Below are positions 52,581 through 60,668 of a stretch of 64,000 bases of DNA, one piece after another. A model generated the notes under the pieces. It was not told the origin of the DNA. It worked only from the letters and a program-made list of their open reading frames with translations, and ran no database searches. This DNA comes from Bacillus carboniphilus (GTDB taxonomy: Bacteria > Bacillota > Bacilli > Bacillales > JAIVKR01): the NCBI RefSeq assembly GCF_020524035.2, contig NZ_CP129014.1, forward strand, positions 1 to 64,000, in the 5' to 3' direction. Within the stretch, counting starts at the first letter, position 1; every line of letters starts with the position of its first letter. The translations under genes and the position numbers were made by a program.

Positions 52581-53650
52581 CGATAGCCCTTCTCTCGAAT
52601 ATTAAGAGAAGCATTGTAGTCTGCATGGGCAACGTATCCACACGACGTACAAATAAATTCAGATTGAGACTTTCTGTTTTCCTTATCTGTATGACCACAT
52701 TCAGAACAAGTTTGGCTTGTGTATGAAGGGTCAACAAATAAAACAGGAACGCCTGCTTTTTGGGATTTGTATTCAATAAACTGACGCAATTGATAAAACG
52801 ACCAATTGGATAGTAGTGTACGTTGCGACTTGCTAACCGTCTTTCTGTTCTTTTTTTCCTTTAGCTTAGAAATATTTTTTAAATCTTCTAAAGCAATGGC
52901 GGAACAGTGCCTTGAAGCCTTTTCTACTATCTTTTTGGACATTTGATGGTTCATGTCTTTAACCATTCGTTTTTCTTTCTTAGAGCGTTGTTTTAGTTTT
53001 CGCTTTGCTGATTTAGTTCCTTTTGCTTGTAGTTTTTTACGAATACGTGCGTAACGTTTTCGAAGTCTATTAATCTTTTTACCACTAAATATTTGTTGGT
53101 CGCTATCGACTGCAATATTGGCAATACCTAAATCAATCCCTAACACCTTTTCAGTTTCTTTTAAAAGGGTGTCAGGAGTCTCGAACACAAGCATTAAATA
53201 AAATTTGGAGTCGACAAAGATAAGGTCAGCTTGACCTCGAATTTTTTGACCTTTCATTACTTTTTGATGGTACGGACTAACCACCATAGGGACATTAATA
53301 CGACCATACAAAGTAGATATGGAGGCTGATTCTAACCCTTTAAAAGAAAGGACACGTTGGTCATAAACAACAGCTCCAGTCGAACGAAAAGTACATTTAG
53401 TCTTTTTACTAACTTTATAAGCTTCAGCTACTTTAGCAATCGCACGAATAACTAGCTGTGCTGATAGCTTAAATTCATTCCGAATTTCATAATAACAAAG
53501 CTTTTGAATTTTAACTTTAGAGAATGTTTTATTTTGAAAGGCGATTTCACTAATGCGATTACATGCCTTATTAAAACAGTGCATAGTCTCTACCAAATAT
53601 TGATGTTGTTCTGCATCAGGTACGATTTTAATTTTGGCTGTAAGTAACAT
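52553..53650 (-). CDS. tnpB: TnpB RNA-guided nuclease (OrfB/IS1341 type)
   Basis: The ATG at 53650 follows GGGAGGTG. The 365 residues have the RuvC acidic residues in LGIDLGIANIAV (Asp), IALEDLKN (Glu) and HADYNASLNI (Asp), with the zinc finger CSECGHTDKENR...FICTSCGY. All are intact, so nuclease activity is possible. TnpB cuts DNA guided by the omega RNA made from the element end and promotes retention of the element. Confidence 0.9.
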   Translation of the reverse strand: MLLTAKIKIVPDAEQHQYLVETMHCFNKACNRISEIAFQNKTFSKVKIQKLCYYEIRNEFKLSAQLVIRAIAKVAEAYKVSKKTKCTFRSTGAVVYDQRVLSFKGLESASISTLYGRINVPMVVSPYHQKVMKGQKIRGQADLIFVDSKFYLMLVFETPDTLLKETEKVLGIDLGIANIAVDSDQQIFSGKKINRLRKRYARIRKKLQAKGTKSAKRKLKQRSKKEKRMVKDMNHQMSKKIVEKASRHCSAIALEDLKNISKLKEKKNRKTVSKSQRTLLSNWSFYQLRQFIEYKSQKAGVPVLFVDPSYTSQTCSECGHTDKENRKSQSEFICTSCGYVAHADYNASLNIREKGYRQLAERRSA

Positions 53651-53902
53651 TAGAAACACCTCCCTTATGAACCATTTTAAGGGGTAAATCAAAAATAAAC
53701 AATTAGAAAGGAGGAAGCGGAACTGTAGGAACATTAACGTACCTAAAGGTACGCCTGTTCCTAGCGTCATTTCCTCCCATCCCTAAAGGAATGGGCTTCC
53801 TTGACGCAAAGTTCTGTGATGTGTTCAGTGCATCGAGTGTCTTTTCCAACTCTTTGACTTCCTCAATCGCTTTTTCAATTTGCACGAAATCACATCCGCT
53901 TT

Positions 53903-54262
53903 CTATTTAGTTCCCATATTCTTAACGTATTCAGGAATATCAGTGTAGTCCGTTAAAATATCAGTGACAACATCAATTGCTCTTTGTAGAGCTTCCTCTT
54001 TTGTTTCAAAGTTCATATTTGGTTGATAACCATACTTTTCGTATATCTCCATGCATACCGAACTTCCGTGTTTAAAATCTTGAGGAATATGTTTTTTTAA
54101 TCGTGTATCTTCTAATTTGAAATCAAATGCATAAACACCGTTACCTTCTAACAGATGAGATAAATATATAGTTGCTGAGTGATTCCCTAAATATCTAAAA
54201 GTGTACTCTTCTCTTTTACACAAAATATCGCCCTTATGTTTATAATCAAATTTCAAAATCAA
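53903..54262 (-). CDS. Hypothetical phage protein, about 120 aa
   Basis: AGGAG precedes TTG codons at 54262 and 54256; the more distal start at 54331 has no ribosome site. The product is beta-rich (LKFDYKHKGDILCKREEYTF, GNHSATIYLSHLLEGNGVYA) with a C-terminal helix (EEALQRAIDVVTDILTDY). Not recognised. Confidence 0.55.
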   Translation of the reverse strand: MILKFDYKHKGDILCKREEYTFRYLGNHSATIYLSHLLEGNGVYAFDFKLEDTRLKKHIPQDFKHGSSVCMEIYEKYGYQPNMNFETKEEALQRAIDVVTDILTDYTDIPEYVKNMGTK

Positions 54263-54347
54263 CCACTCTCCTAATCTTGGTTTTATCTTACATAATCTAT
54301 TCTTCTGTAAGATAATTGTTTTTCCTTCCAAGATTAGATAAAATTCA

Positions 54348-54908
54348 TCAATCTAATTCCCTCCACTTGCGATAAAAAGCAGCCTGACTAACTCCAGTGA
54401 TTGAGCATATCTCTTTTACTGTTTTATCAGTCGTTTTCCTAAGTTCAATCGCATGATTCATACCAGCGTGGTTCTTGTGATACTTCTTTAATCTCCCACG
54501 ATACTTACCCTTTTGTTTAGCAAGCTCGATGCCTGCACGTTGTTTCTCTTTGATCATTTCTCGATCTAATTCGGAAAAGGCAGCCATAACAGTTAAAAAG
54601 AATTTACCCGTTGGCGTCCTGGTATCAATGCCAAGATTCAAAATGACAAAATGAATATCTTGTTCTTGTAGACTTTCGACAAGTTGAAGCAATTGCACTG
54701 TGCTTCTGCCCAACCGATCCATTCGAGTAATCACTAATGTATCACCATTAGTAAGATTTTCGATCAGATCATCAAGCTGTTGTTTCTTCTTGGATACTCC
54801 ACTAACCTTTTCACTTACAATTTCATCGACGCCATATTCTTTTAACTTCTCAATCTGGCTGTCTAAATTTTGATCTTTAGCTGATACCCTTGCATATCCA
54901 TATATCAT
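54348..54908 (-). CDS. Serine recombinase (resolvase/invertase type), 186 aa
   Basis: The catalytic serine lies in YGYARVSAKDQNLDSQ, with TRMDRLGRSTVQLLQL and VMAAFSELDREMIKEKQ, and a Hin-like C-terminal helix-turn-helix (TVKEICSITGVSQAAFYRKW). It is a complete small serine recombinase, distinct from the one at 36599. It lies in a phage accessory region and may act in DNA inversion or element resolution. Confidence 0.9.
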   Translation of the reverse strand: MIYGYARVSAKDQNLDSQIEKLKEYGVDEIVSEKVSGVSKKKQQLDDLIENLTNGDTLVITRMDRLGRSTVQLLQLVESLQEQDIHFVILNLGIDTRTPTGKFFLTVMAAFSELDREMIKEKQRAGIELAKQKGKYRGRLKKYHKNHAGMNHAIELRKTTDKTVKEICSITGVSQAAFYRKWRELD

Positions 54909-55009
54909 ACAATTTTCGTCCTTTTAGCTATGTAATTTTGATAAGTGTTATTGATAGTATATCAAATTAATAGCATCAAGGACTATCATTTAAATCAATG
55001 CAGTGCACC

Positions 55010-55285
55010 CTATTGAAAGAACAACGTGTGAATAAATAAAGCAAGGCCAGCTATAAATATAAACCCATAACTAATCAATGCACCCTTTTTTCGTACTTCA
55101 TTAAACATTTCAAGAACAAATCCACGTAAACTAAAAACGATCCAAAACAGGAAAAGCGCATGGCCAGAAAGATCAACTAAGAATTGATTTTCTTCATAAT
55201 GCAAGAACAACGCCGTAAAAAAAAGTATAACAAGTACTATTTGAAAAGAACGATCTGTGTACTTTTTCTTTTTTTCAATATCCAT
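55010..55285 (-). CDS. Small membrane protein, tandem copy 1
   Basis: AAAGGGG precedes the ATG at 55285. MDIEKKKKYTDRSFQIVLVI begins a protein with three to four hydrophobic helices (WIVFSLRGFVLEMF, GALISYGFIFIAGLALFI). It is clearly related along its length to the next gene (55394). It is probably a lysogenic-conversion or immunity-type membrane protein; function unknown. Confidence 0.65.
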   Translation of the reverse strand: MDIEKKKKYTDRSFQIVLVILFFTALFLHYEENQFLVDLSGHALFLFWIVFSLRGFVLEMFNEVRKKGALISYGFIFIAGLALFIHTLFFQ

Positions 55286-55393
55286 AACAAAAACCCCTTT
55301 CTTATCCATTATACGACAGAAAAGAAAAAAGGTTTCATTCCTACGAGTAACGCTTAGTATGATTTATTAAATTAATTCCAACATTTCATTCCC

Positions 55394-55678
55394 TTAACCT
55401 ATCGCCAGAACAAAGAGTGAAAATATAAAGTAAGACAAACAAACTAAAAATAGTAATCCATTGAAAATTAACGATCCTTTGTTTCGTTCTTCATTTAACA
55501 TATCGAGGACAAATAGACGCAAACTATAGATAGCACAAAAAAGAATAAAAGTATATTTAGAAATTAGAACTAGGTTTTGATTTTCTTCAGAAATCCAAAA
55601 GAATGATATGAGCCCAAGTATAATAAGTACTATTTTAAAACTACGATCTGTGTATTTTTTCTTTTTTTCATTATCCAT
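55394..55678 (-). CDS. Small membrane protein, tandem copy 2
   Basis: GAAGGAG precedes the ATG. MDNEKKKKYTDRSFKIVLII and later FVLDMLNEERNKGSLIFNG mirror the neighbouring copy. The upstream leader sequence (CATTATACGACAGAA) is also shared, so the gene and its control region were duplicated together. Confidence 0.65.
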   Translation of the reverse strand: MDNEKKKKYTDRSFKIVLIILGLISFFWISEENQNLVLISKYTFILFCAIYSLRLFVLDMLNEERNKGSLIFNGLLFLVCLSYFIFSLFVLAIG

Positions 55679-55978
55679 TTAAAAAACTCCTTCCTCATCC
55701 ATTATACGACAGAAGAGAGAAAGAGTTTCACACCTACGAATAAAACGTTAGTTAGATTTAGTTTGCATAATATCCCCACATCATCACACACTACTAACAG
55801 AGCCACCACAATCAACATTGTTTTGTACAACTAAACCTTCATGGTGGCTCGCACAAAAAAAGCACCCTGCTGGATGCCCGATCAGGCTAACCCCGATCCC
55901 TATTTATTGCACACTACCATATTATCATGGTTCTTTTGACAAAAAAACGACACGTTCGCGACATCGTTTTCGATTATA
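55679..55978. other. Intergenic stretch with an inverted repeat
   Basis: AGAGCCACCA (55799-55808) faces TGGTGGCTC (55841-55849), and AAAAAAAGCACC follows. It may end transcription from the Fic gene side. No gene recognised. Confidence 0.35.
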
Positions 55979-57196
55979 TCATTCTCCTTCAATATATCTT
56001 TTATTAATTGAATAATAAGCTGGTCGTACTCCCTTAATGGTTAACAGTCCAAATCCATCTAAAACATCTAGTGCTTTTCTAACACTCTGTTCAGATTTTT
56101 GTACTATTACAGATAATTTTTTGACAGTTAAATCTTTTGTGATTGAGAAAAAATAATTTTGCCCTAACACATACATAAGAGCATAATATAAGTCATTGTC
56201 TTTAAGTCTATCATCTGTTTCTAGTTTTTCTTCAAAATCCTTTAAATGTTCCTTCTTAATTTTGATTTCTTGAATCATCTTCTTTTGTTCGTTTGAAATG
56301 ACTTCAAAAAAGCTGTCTATAAAACAGTTTAATTCGCCACGATTAGCGATACTATTGCTATGTTCAAAAGCGGTTAAATATATGTTTCTGTAATCATTAC
56401 ATCCTCTAGATAACGATATGGCAGTTAAAGGACTTAACTCAAAGCTTAAATACATACTACTGATGAATCTTGACGTTCTTCCGTTTCCATCGTAAAAAGG
56501 ATGTATATAACCAAAATAATAATGTCCTATAGCTATTTTCACTAATGGAGGCGCATCAAATTTGTTCATAAAATCAATAAGGTTATTTATGCTCTCAATA
56601 ATCTTTTCTTCAGGTGTTATTCCTCTATGTATTTCTTGACCAGATCCACTTTTTTTATAAACATAGGTAGTGTCTGTTCTAAATAAAATTCCATCTGGTT
56701 TTTCTTCCTTTTCGATCTCTTCTTCAACTATGTGATCGTATATCGTTCTTATATCTTCTGGTTTGTCTAGTCTTGTCAGCTCTCCTGATAGCAACTTATT
56801 GTAAGAAGAAATCATACTACTAAACCTTTTCTTCTCTCTTGTGGATTTAAGTAATCTTGCACTTCTAACGATTTCCTCTTTAGAACTTCTAACACCCTCA
56901 AGATCATTAGTATGGTATAACTCTTCCATTAGGCAATCAAAAATGAAATCCTTTTGTGCAAATATTGGTAAACTTTCATTTAAACTGTTAAGTAAAAAGT
57001 CTTGTTTATATATTTCATTGAGTTTGTCGATTATTTTATTGGTTGGAATATAATAAAGAGGAAAGGTTTTAGATTGCTTAATAGGTTTAATCGAGAAAGG
57101 TAATTTACATGTAGTATCAGAATTCAGCCTTCTTTCATAATGTAATTTAAATTCATTTGAATCTAATTCTCTAAATATCTTATATATGTATCTCAT
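55979..57196 (-). CDS. Fic-domain protein with winged helix
   Basis: GGGGTG precedes the ATG at 57196. The 405 residues carry an inhibitory helix TNDLEG (matching S/T-x-x-x-E-G/N) before the Fic core, the active loop HPFYDGNGRTSR, and a C-terminal winged helix (LTVKKLSVIVQKSEQSVRKA). All catalytic residues are intact, so AMP or another nucleotide group transfer to a protein target is expected, kept in check by the in-protein glutamate. In a prophage it could be a toxin-like or defence factor. The target is unknown. Confidence 0.85.
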   Translation of the reverse strand: MRYIYKIFRELDSNEFKLHYERRLNSDTTCKLPFSIKPIKQSKTFPLYYIPTNKIIDKLNEIYKQDFLLNSLNESLPIFAQKDFIFDCLMEELYHTNDLEGVRSSKEEIVRSARLLKSTREKKRFSSMISSYNKLLSGELTRLDKPEDIRTIYDHIVEEEIEKEEKPDGILFRTDTTYVYKKSGSGQEIHRGITPEEKIIESINNLIDFMNKFDAPPLVKIAIGHYYFGYIHPFYDGNGRTSRFISSMYLSFELSPLTAISLSRGCNDYRNIYLTAFEHSNSIANRGELNCFIDSFFEVISNEQKKMIQEIKIKKEHLKDFEEKLETDDRLKDNDLYYALMYVLGQNYFFSITKDLTVKKLSVIVQKSEQSVRKALDVLDGFGLLTIKGVRPAYYSINKRYIEGE

Positions 57197-57334
57197 GAAA
57201 ATCACCCCAATATTACTTTTAACATTATAATACAACATAAGAAATAAAAAAAACAGAATTATGTTATAAAAAAAGCTGATTTTATAACATTGATCTGTTT
57301 TATCGGTTCCTATATAGCTGATAAGATAAATTTT

Positions 57335-57484
57335 CTATTTTGAAATTCTAATTATCCAACCACAATCACAAGATCGATAAGTATTACTACCGTTTATTAT
57401 CTTTGATTCCCTCACACTTCTACCGCAGTTATCGCACTTTAAGTTGGTGAACATTATCCAATTATAACTGGAGCTTCTAGTCAC
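57335..57484 (-). CDS. Small zinc-ribbon protein, 49 aa
   Basis: AGGTGG precedes the GTG. The cysteines are arranged C-x-x-C (LKCDNCGRS) and C-x-C (RSCDCGW), a compact zinc ribbon. Phage replication regions often carry such tiny genes. Function unknown. The bases 57197-57334 and 57485-57615 hold nothing else recognised. Confidence 0.5.
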   Translation of the reverse strand: MTRSSSYNWIMFTNLKCDNCGRSVRESKIINGSNTYRSCDCGWIIRISK

Positions 57485-57615
57485 TTTACCACCTACTTAA
57501 TCCGAATATATACAAATAATATTTTGTGTTATTAATAAATATGCCCAATAATATTAATAAGCATTCAAAACACTATCTTTATTTAGTAGGTGAACAGTGC
57601 GAAACTTCTACAATT

Positions 57616-58158
57616 TCATCTTACAAATCTGATTCCATCGACTCCGAATATCAGTGAAGATAGCGTATAAACTCCATGCTTAATATCTCGCTGCACTTGT
57701 CTAGTTGACATGTTCATGATGTCTGCGATCTCTTCGACCGATTTCTTTTCTTCTGCGATATAATGCAGATAGATCACTTCATACTTTCGTTTATCTTCTG
57801 GTTTAGGTGAGCTTTCCGATAGCAATTTAAAAACAGTCATCATCTGATCTATAAATCTCACCATTCCTAGCGTTCGTTCCTTGCTCCGTTTGATTGAGTC
57901 AACCGCCATTTCTTCACGTTCATCTAGTTCTTCCAAAAATGCAGGATCTGCGATATTCTCAAGCTGATCTCTAACGCTCATACTATGCAAGACGAATTGA
58001 TGATAATTTCTAAGTAGCATCCTGGTATTTCGTATCCGTTTATCTCTTCTTCTCTTCTGTTCTTTAATTCTTTCATTCTCCAGATGTTTAATTGCTTGCT
58101 GTGCTGATATCTCGGCAACACGATTAATTAATTCTTGATCTAAGTTTAATGTACCCAA
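57616..58158 (-). CDS. ArpU-like late transcription regulator
   Basis: The TTG at 58158 lies six bases after GAGGTG. The protein is helical and ends in a sigma-region-4-like helix-turn-helix (YIAEEKKSVEEIADIMNMSTRQVQRDIKHGVYTLS). This layout is that of ArpU-type phage regulators that turn on late genes. It sits before the terminase cluster, where such regulators are usual. Confidence 0.75.
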   Translation of the reverse strand: MGTLNLDQELINRVAEISAQQAIKHLENERIKEQKRRRDKRIRNTRMLLRNYHQFVLHSMSVRDQLENIADPAFLEELDEREEMAVDSIKRSKERTLGMVRFIDQMMTVFKLLSESSPKPEDKRKYEVIYLHYIAEEKKSVEEIADIMNMSTRQVQRDIKHGVYTLSSLIFGVDGIRFVR

Positions 58159-58238
58159 ACGTATCACCTCGTAAAATTTTTGTGTTTCTCATAGCGATTC
58201 TGACGCAATTATCTTTTCAAAAGCGTGTAGTAGTGCGT

Positions 58239-58334
58239 CTAATTTTCTTGTAGCTTCGCCTTCAACGCTTTCTTATAGCACTTCTGACACAAACACCCCG
58301 ACTCAATGGTTGACTGGCACTCGACGCATTTCAT
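58239..58334 (-). CDS. Tiny zinc-binding phage protein, 31 aa
   Basis: GGAGG lies nine bases before the ATG, which overlaps the dUTPase stop (TGATG). MKCVECQSTIESGCLCQKCY has two Cys pairs, then a basic tail KKALKAKLQEN. It looks like a real short phage gene. Confidence 0.55.
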   Translation of the reverse strand: MKCVECQSTIESGCLCQKCYKKALKAKLQEN

Positions 58335-58834
58335 CAATAATTCGCCTCCTGCCTAGCATGGTTGACTTGATTTTTAGATTTGTATGCTTGCTCGATTTCC
58401 GACCACTGAAACCCAAGTAGCGCGCCAAGATTAGCAAACGATCTTGTTAAATATTCATAATCACCTGTGTATTGGACTCTAGCCGATGCAGAAAACACCT
58501 CGTTAAACTCCCTAATGATCAATTCGTTAACCCTTTTTCCTCCGACAACTGCGTAACTCAAATGTTTATGAAAATTGCTATGCCCTAGATCAAGTCCAAT
58601 CGAAATAACAAAGTGTAAACAATCTACATATTCCTCAAGTGCTTTTTCTCTGTTCATTTCTCTGTTATTCGACCACATCTTAAATCCACGAAACTCTTGT
58701 GCTAACTCGCCTAACTCAACTTGTAGAGCTAGCACTTTCCAATACAAATTATCTGCCTCTTTTAGCTCCGGATGCTTATCCATGATGTGTTGATCCAATT
58801 CCCTTTGCATCTCAAACAATTCTTTAACGTTCAT
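58334..58834 (-). CDS. Dimeric dUTPase (MazG-like)
   Basis: The 166-residue helical protein has the metal-binding E-x-x-E (LQVELGELAQEFRGFKMW) and EEYVDCLHFVIS motifs of all-alpha dUTP pyrophosphatases. It hydrolyses dUTP and supports phage DNA synthesis. Its ATG overlaps the stop of the gene before it. Confidence 0.85.
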   Translation of the reverse strand: MNVKELFEMQRELDQHIMDKHPELKEADNLYWKVLALQVELGELAQEFRGFKMWSNNREMNREKALEEYVDCLHFVISIGLDLGHSNFHKHLSYAVVGGKRVNELIIREFNEVFSASARVQYTGDYEYLTRSFANLGALLGFQWSEIEQAYKSKNQVNHARQEANY

Positions 58835-58986
58835 TTCCCCGCCCCCTCAATCTCCTTAACTTTCGCTTTCAACTCGCTCAACGTCAGCTCGTACAACTGC
58901 CTGCCGTCCTCGCATTTCTTATAGTCGTAGCTTAGTAATAATCCTATCTGGCAATCTCTCTTCCTGTCGTATTCAGATTTCAACAT
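58831..58986 (-). CDS. Small phage protein, 51 aa
   Basis: GGAAGGG precedes the ATG. MLKSEYDRKRDCQIGLLLSY continues with DYKKCEDGRQLYELTLSEL. The stop overlaps the start of dUTPase (ATGA). Charged and helical, with no known family. Confidence 0.6.
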   Translation of the reverse strand: MLKSEYDRKRDCQIGLLLSYDYKKCEDGRQLYELTLSELKAKVKEIEGAGK

Positions 58987-59033
58987 AATCAACCCTTCCA
59001 TTTAGTCAATATATTGTCACATTTACAAATAGT

Positions 59034-59330
59034 TTACTTGTGATAAATATAGTAAAATAAGGTTAAGAGTTTGAGAGCTCTTTTTAATGTGTTTGACGAC
59101 GGGTTTAATGCATTCCCTGCCTCCCTTTTTGGGAGGTTTTTGTTTTATTGATAAAATTTTAGCTTTTAATTGTAAATTTTATTGAAATTTTTACAAATTG
59201 TTTACTAAGTTTCAATGTATTAAAATATAGTTAAGTCTTCCTCCTTAAATATTTGACAGTAGGTTTTAGATAATTCATTCCTCCCTTTTAGATCATTCAT
59301 TGCTCCCTTTTGGGAGTTTTTTTGATATAA
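59034..59330 (+). ncRNA. Two tandem related small-RNA-like units
   Basis: Unit 1 (about 59034-59147) and unit 2 (about 59203-59325) share TTTACAAAT(A/T)GTTTACT promoter-like sequence, TTTGAC with GGTTT, a CATTCC(T/C) block and a CTCCC-TTTT-GGGAG terminator with T run on the plus strand. Neither has an open frame of note. All genes nearby are on the minus strand, so these may be antisense or regulatory RNAs. Confidence 0.45.
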
Positions 59331-59338
59331 ATAAAATT

Positions 59339-59494
59339 TCAGCTCTTGATAAACCTAAAATTCTTCCGTCTTTCCTCCATGTCTTTCTTGTGTTGCTTGA
59401 TTTCTTCGTCTATCTCTTCGCTAAATTTCCTAGATCGTTCGTCATCTTCTAATATTTGCTCAATGCTTTTCTGAAACCACTGATTAAAGTCCAT
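59339..59494 (-). CDS. Small charged phage protein, 51 aa
   Basis: AAGGAG lies eight bases before the ATG. MDFNQWFQKSIEQILEDDER continues as a single charged helix to the end (KQHKKDMEERRKNFRFIKS). Coiled coil likely. Unknown function. Confidence 0.6.
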   Translation of the reverse strand: MDFNQWFQKSIEQILEDDERSRKFSEEIDEEIKQHKKDMEERRKNFRFIKS

Positions 59495-59527
59495 CTCCCT
59501 CGCTCCTTTCAATTTTTGTAAATAATC

Positions 59528-59555
59528 CTGCGGACTAGAGCAACTACCCTGTCAC
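59528..59555 (-). repeat. Solo end related to the defence-island transposon
   Basis: CTGCGGACTAGAGCAACTAC then CCTGTCAC matches the transposon end at 48753-48792 with two mismatches. No transposase is nearby. It marks a past insertion or one-ended event in the phage region. Confidence 0.6.
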
Positions 59556-59583
59556 CACGTATAATTGGTAATATTTTCAGATA

Positions 59584-59612
59584 TGGCGGTTCAATCCCCG
59601 AATCGTTCACGT
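59584..59612. repeat. 29-base motif shared with 37381-37409
   Basis: TGGCGGTTCAATCCCCGAATCGTTCACGT differs from the copy at 37381 at three positions. It lies just outside the solo transposon end here and inside the transposon there. Nature unknown. Confidence 0.5.
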
Positions 59613-59737
59613 GTTATGACTTCCCTTCTGACAGGATTGTGTGTAACTCGGCTATGTGCCCAAACCCTAGTAAAATCAATACTTGAGCCTAATCTCATAA
59701 AATGAGTTACACGTCATTCATTTGAGGTGAACTCATA

Positions 59738-60280
59738 TTAAATCTTCGTTTTTGTCATCATGTCATCCAGTTCTTCTTGTTCAATGCCGATATATCGTAA
59801 CGTGACTTTGGGGTCCGTGTGATTTAACAACTTTTGAATAGATACGATGTCTTGATGTTGTTTATAAAAGTGATAGCCAAATGTTTTTCGAAGCGAATGA
59901 CATGAGAACTCTTCTAGGTCAAATTCTTCTCCAATTTGTCTAAGAACCTTATAAGCTGCTGATCTAGTAATAGGCTTGTTTTTCCCTTGTCGTGATTTAA
60001 ACAAGTACTCATGCTTATCTTTGTTTTGGATGTACTTCTGGATCTCTCTTTTTAACTCCATTGTCATTTTGACTTTCTTGTGTTTATTCGTCTTTTGTTC
60101 TCGAATTGTAATGTACCAGCCTTCAACGTCCTTTACTTTTAGTTTGAGTATGTCTGATATTCGTAGGGCTGTATTGGTGCCTAATAAAAACAACATGTAA
60201 TTTCGTTCGTTGCGTTGCTTTAAAGTGTGTTTAATCTCTTGTAAAAGTTCTTTATCTCTTATTGGTTGTACCACGTTCAT
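59738..60280 (-). CDS. Small tyrosine recombinase, integrase type
   Basis: About 180 residues form only the catalytic domain: TALRISDILKL (Arg), SCHSLRKTFGY (His-x-x-Arg), LLNHTDPKVTLRYIG (His and Tyr). The core-binding domain of full integrases is absent, as in small phage and plasmid recombinases. All catalytic residues are visible. It could act on phage or plasmid dimers or nearby repeats. Confidence 0.8.
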   Translation of the reverse strand: MNVVQPIRDKELLQEIKHTLKQRNERNYMLFLLGTNTALRISDILKLKVKDVEGWYITIREQKTNKHKKVKMTMELKREIQKYIQNKDKHEYLFKSRQGKNKPITRSAAYKVLRQIGEEFDLEEFSCHSLRKTFGYHFYKQHQDIVSIQKLLNHTDPKVTLRYIGIEQEELDDMMTKTKI

Positions 60281-60404
60281 ATTGACCAACCCGTTCTTCC
60301 CATAGTTTTGTTAACTCTTTGTCGGATACATTTAACAAATAGTTTTCGTCAAACTTTGTATTTAACGTTAACTGCCAAATCATTGTGTAGCGATCTGGAT
60401 TCAT
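60252..60404 (-). CDS. Small phage protein, 50 aa
   Basis: GGGAGG precedes the ATG. MNPDRYTMIWQLTLNTKFDE and KELTKLWEERVGQYERG form an amphipathic protein. It overlaps the recombinase gene by about 30 bases. Unknown function. Confidence 0.55.
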   Translation of the reverse strand: MNPDRYTMIWQLTLNTKFDENYLLNVSDKELTKLWEERVGQYERGTTNKR

Positions 60405-60526
60405 ACAAAAGCCTCCCATTCTTCATAGACTTCCATGATCTCGTTACAGTGAGGACATTTCTTCTTAATAATGATTTCTGTACGAATTTCCGATTCATCA
60501 CAATCTGGACAATGATACTCAATCAA
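60401..60526 (-). CDS. Zinc-ribbon micro-protein, 41 aa
   Basis: AAGGAG lies eight bases before the TTG. HCPDCDESEIRTEIIIKKKC then PHC gives two C-x-x-C knuckles. The stop overlaps the next ATG (ATGA). Probably a nucleic-acid-binding phage accessory. Confidence 0.6.
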   Translation of the reverse strand: MIEYHCPDCDESEIRTEIIIKKKCPHCNEIMEVYEEWEAFV

Positions 60527-60668
60527 CTTGATCACTCCTTCTTAACAACTCATTTTGTGCAGCTTTTTTATATTCAATTTGACAATCTTCGTTGTTTGCG
60601 ATCACCAACAATTGCCCTAAGTTTGCTTTTGAGAAATTCAATTGTTTTTTTATCTCTGATAAGGCCAA
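60519..60668 (-). CDS. Small phage protein, 49 aa
   Basis: AAAGGA lies eight bases before the TTG at 60668. The product (LSEIKKQLNFSKANLGQLLV, KKAAQNELLRRSD) is helical. It overlaps both neighbours, as in a compact phage operon. Confidence 0.5.
   Translation of the reverse strand: MALSEIKKQLNFSKANLGQLLVIANNEDCQIEYKKAAQNELLRRSDQVD

Larger units (their letters stand above)
52511..53806 (-). mobile_element. IS200/IS605-type TnpB-only element
   Basis: A tnpB gene is enclosed by short imperfect hairpins. The right end has CCCACAGC/GCAGTGGG (52519-52538) and ends CATTGAC on the coding strand. The left end has a related AAGCCCATTCCTTTAGGGAT hairpin near 53775-53800. No TnpA is present, so it is a non-autonomous, IS1341-like element. 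Boundaries are set by the interrupted gene being restored in frame. Confidence 0.65.
52419..53885 (-). pseudogene. Small coiled-coil phage gene split by a TnpB element
   Basis: The GTG at 53885 opens VQIEKAIEEVKELEKTLDAL then NTSQNF, where IS-like sequence begins. On the other side of the element, bases 52508-52419 read ELQMIKDSIDESLDELVKQM then SLQEYHSTT and a stop. Removing 52511-53806 gives one in-frame protein of about 55 residues. No known domain. Confidence 0.6.

Noticed and set aside
59584-59612. tRNA gene fragment (GGTTCAATCC looks like a T arm)
   Set aside because: The flanking arm bases do not pair as a T stem and no acceptor or anticodon arm is present.
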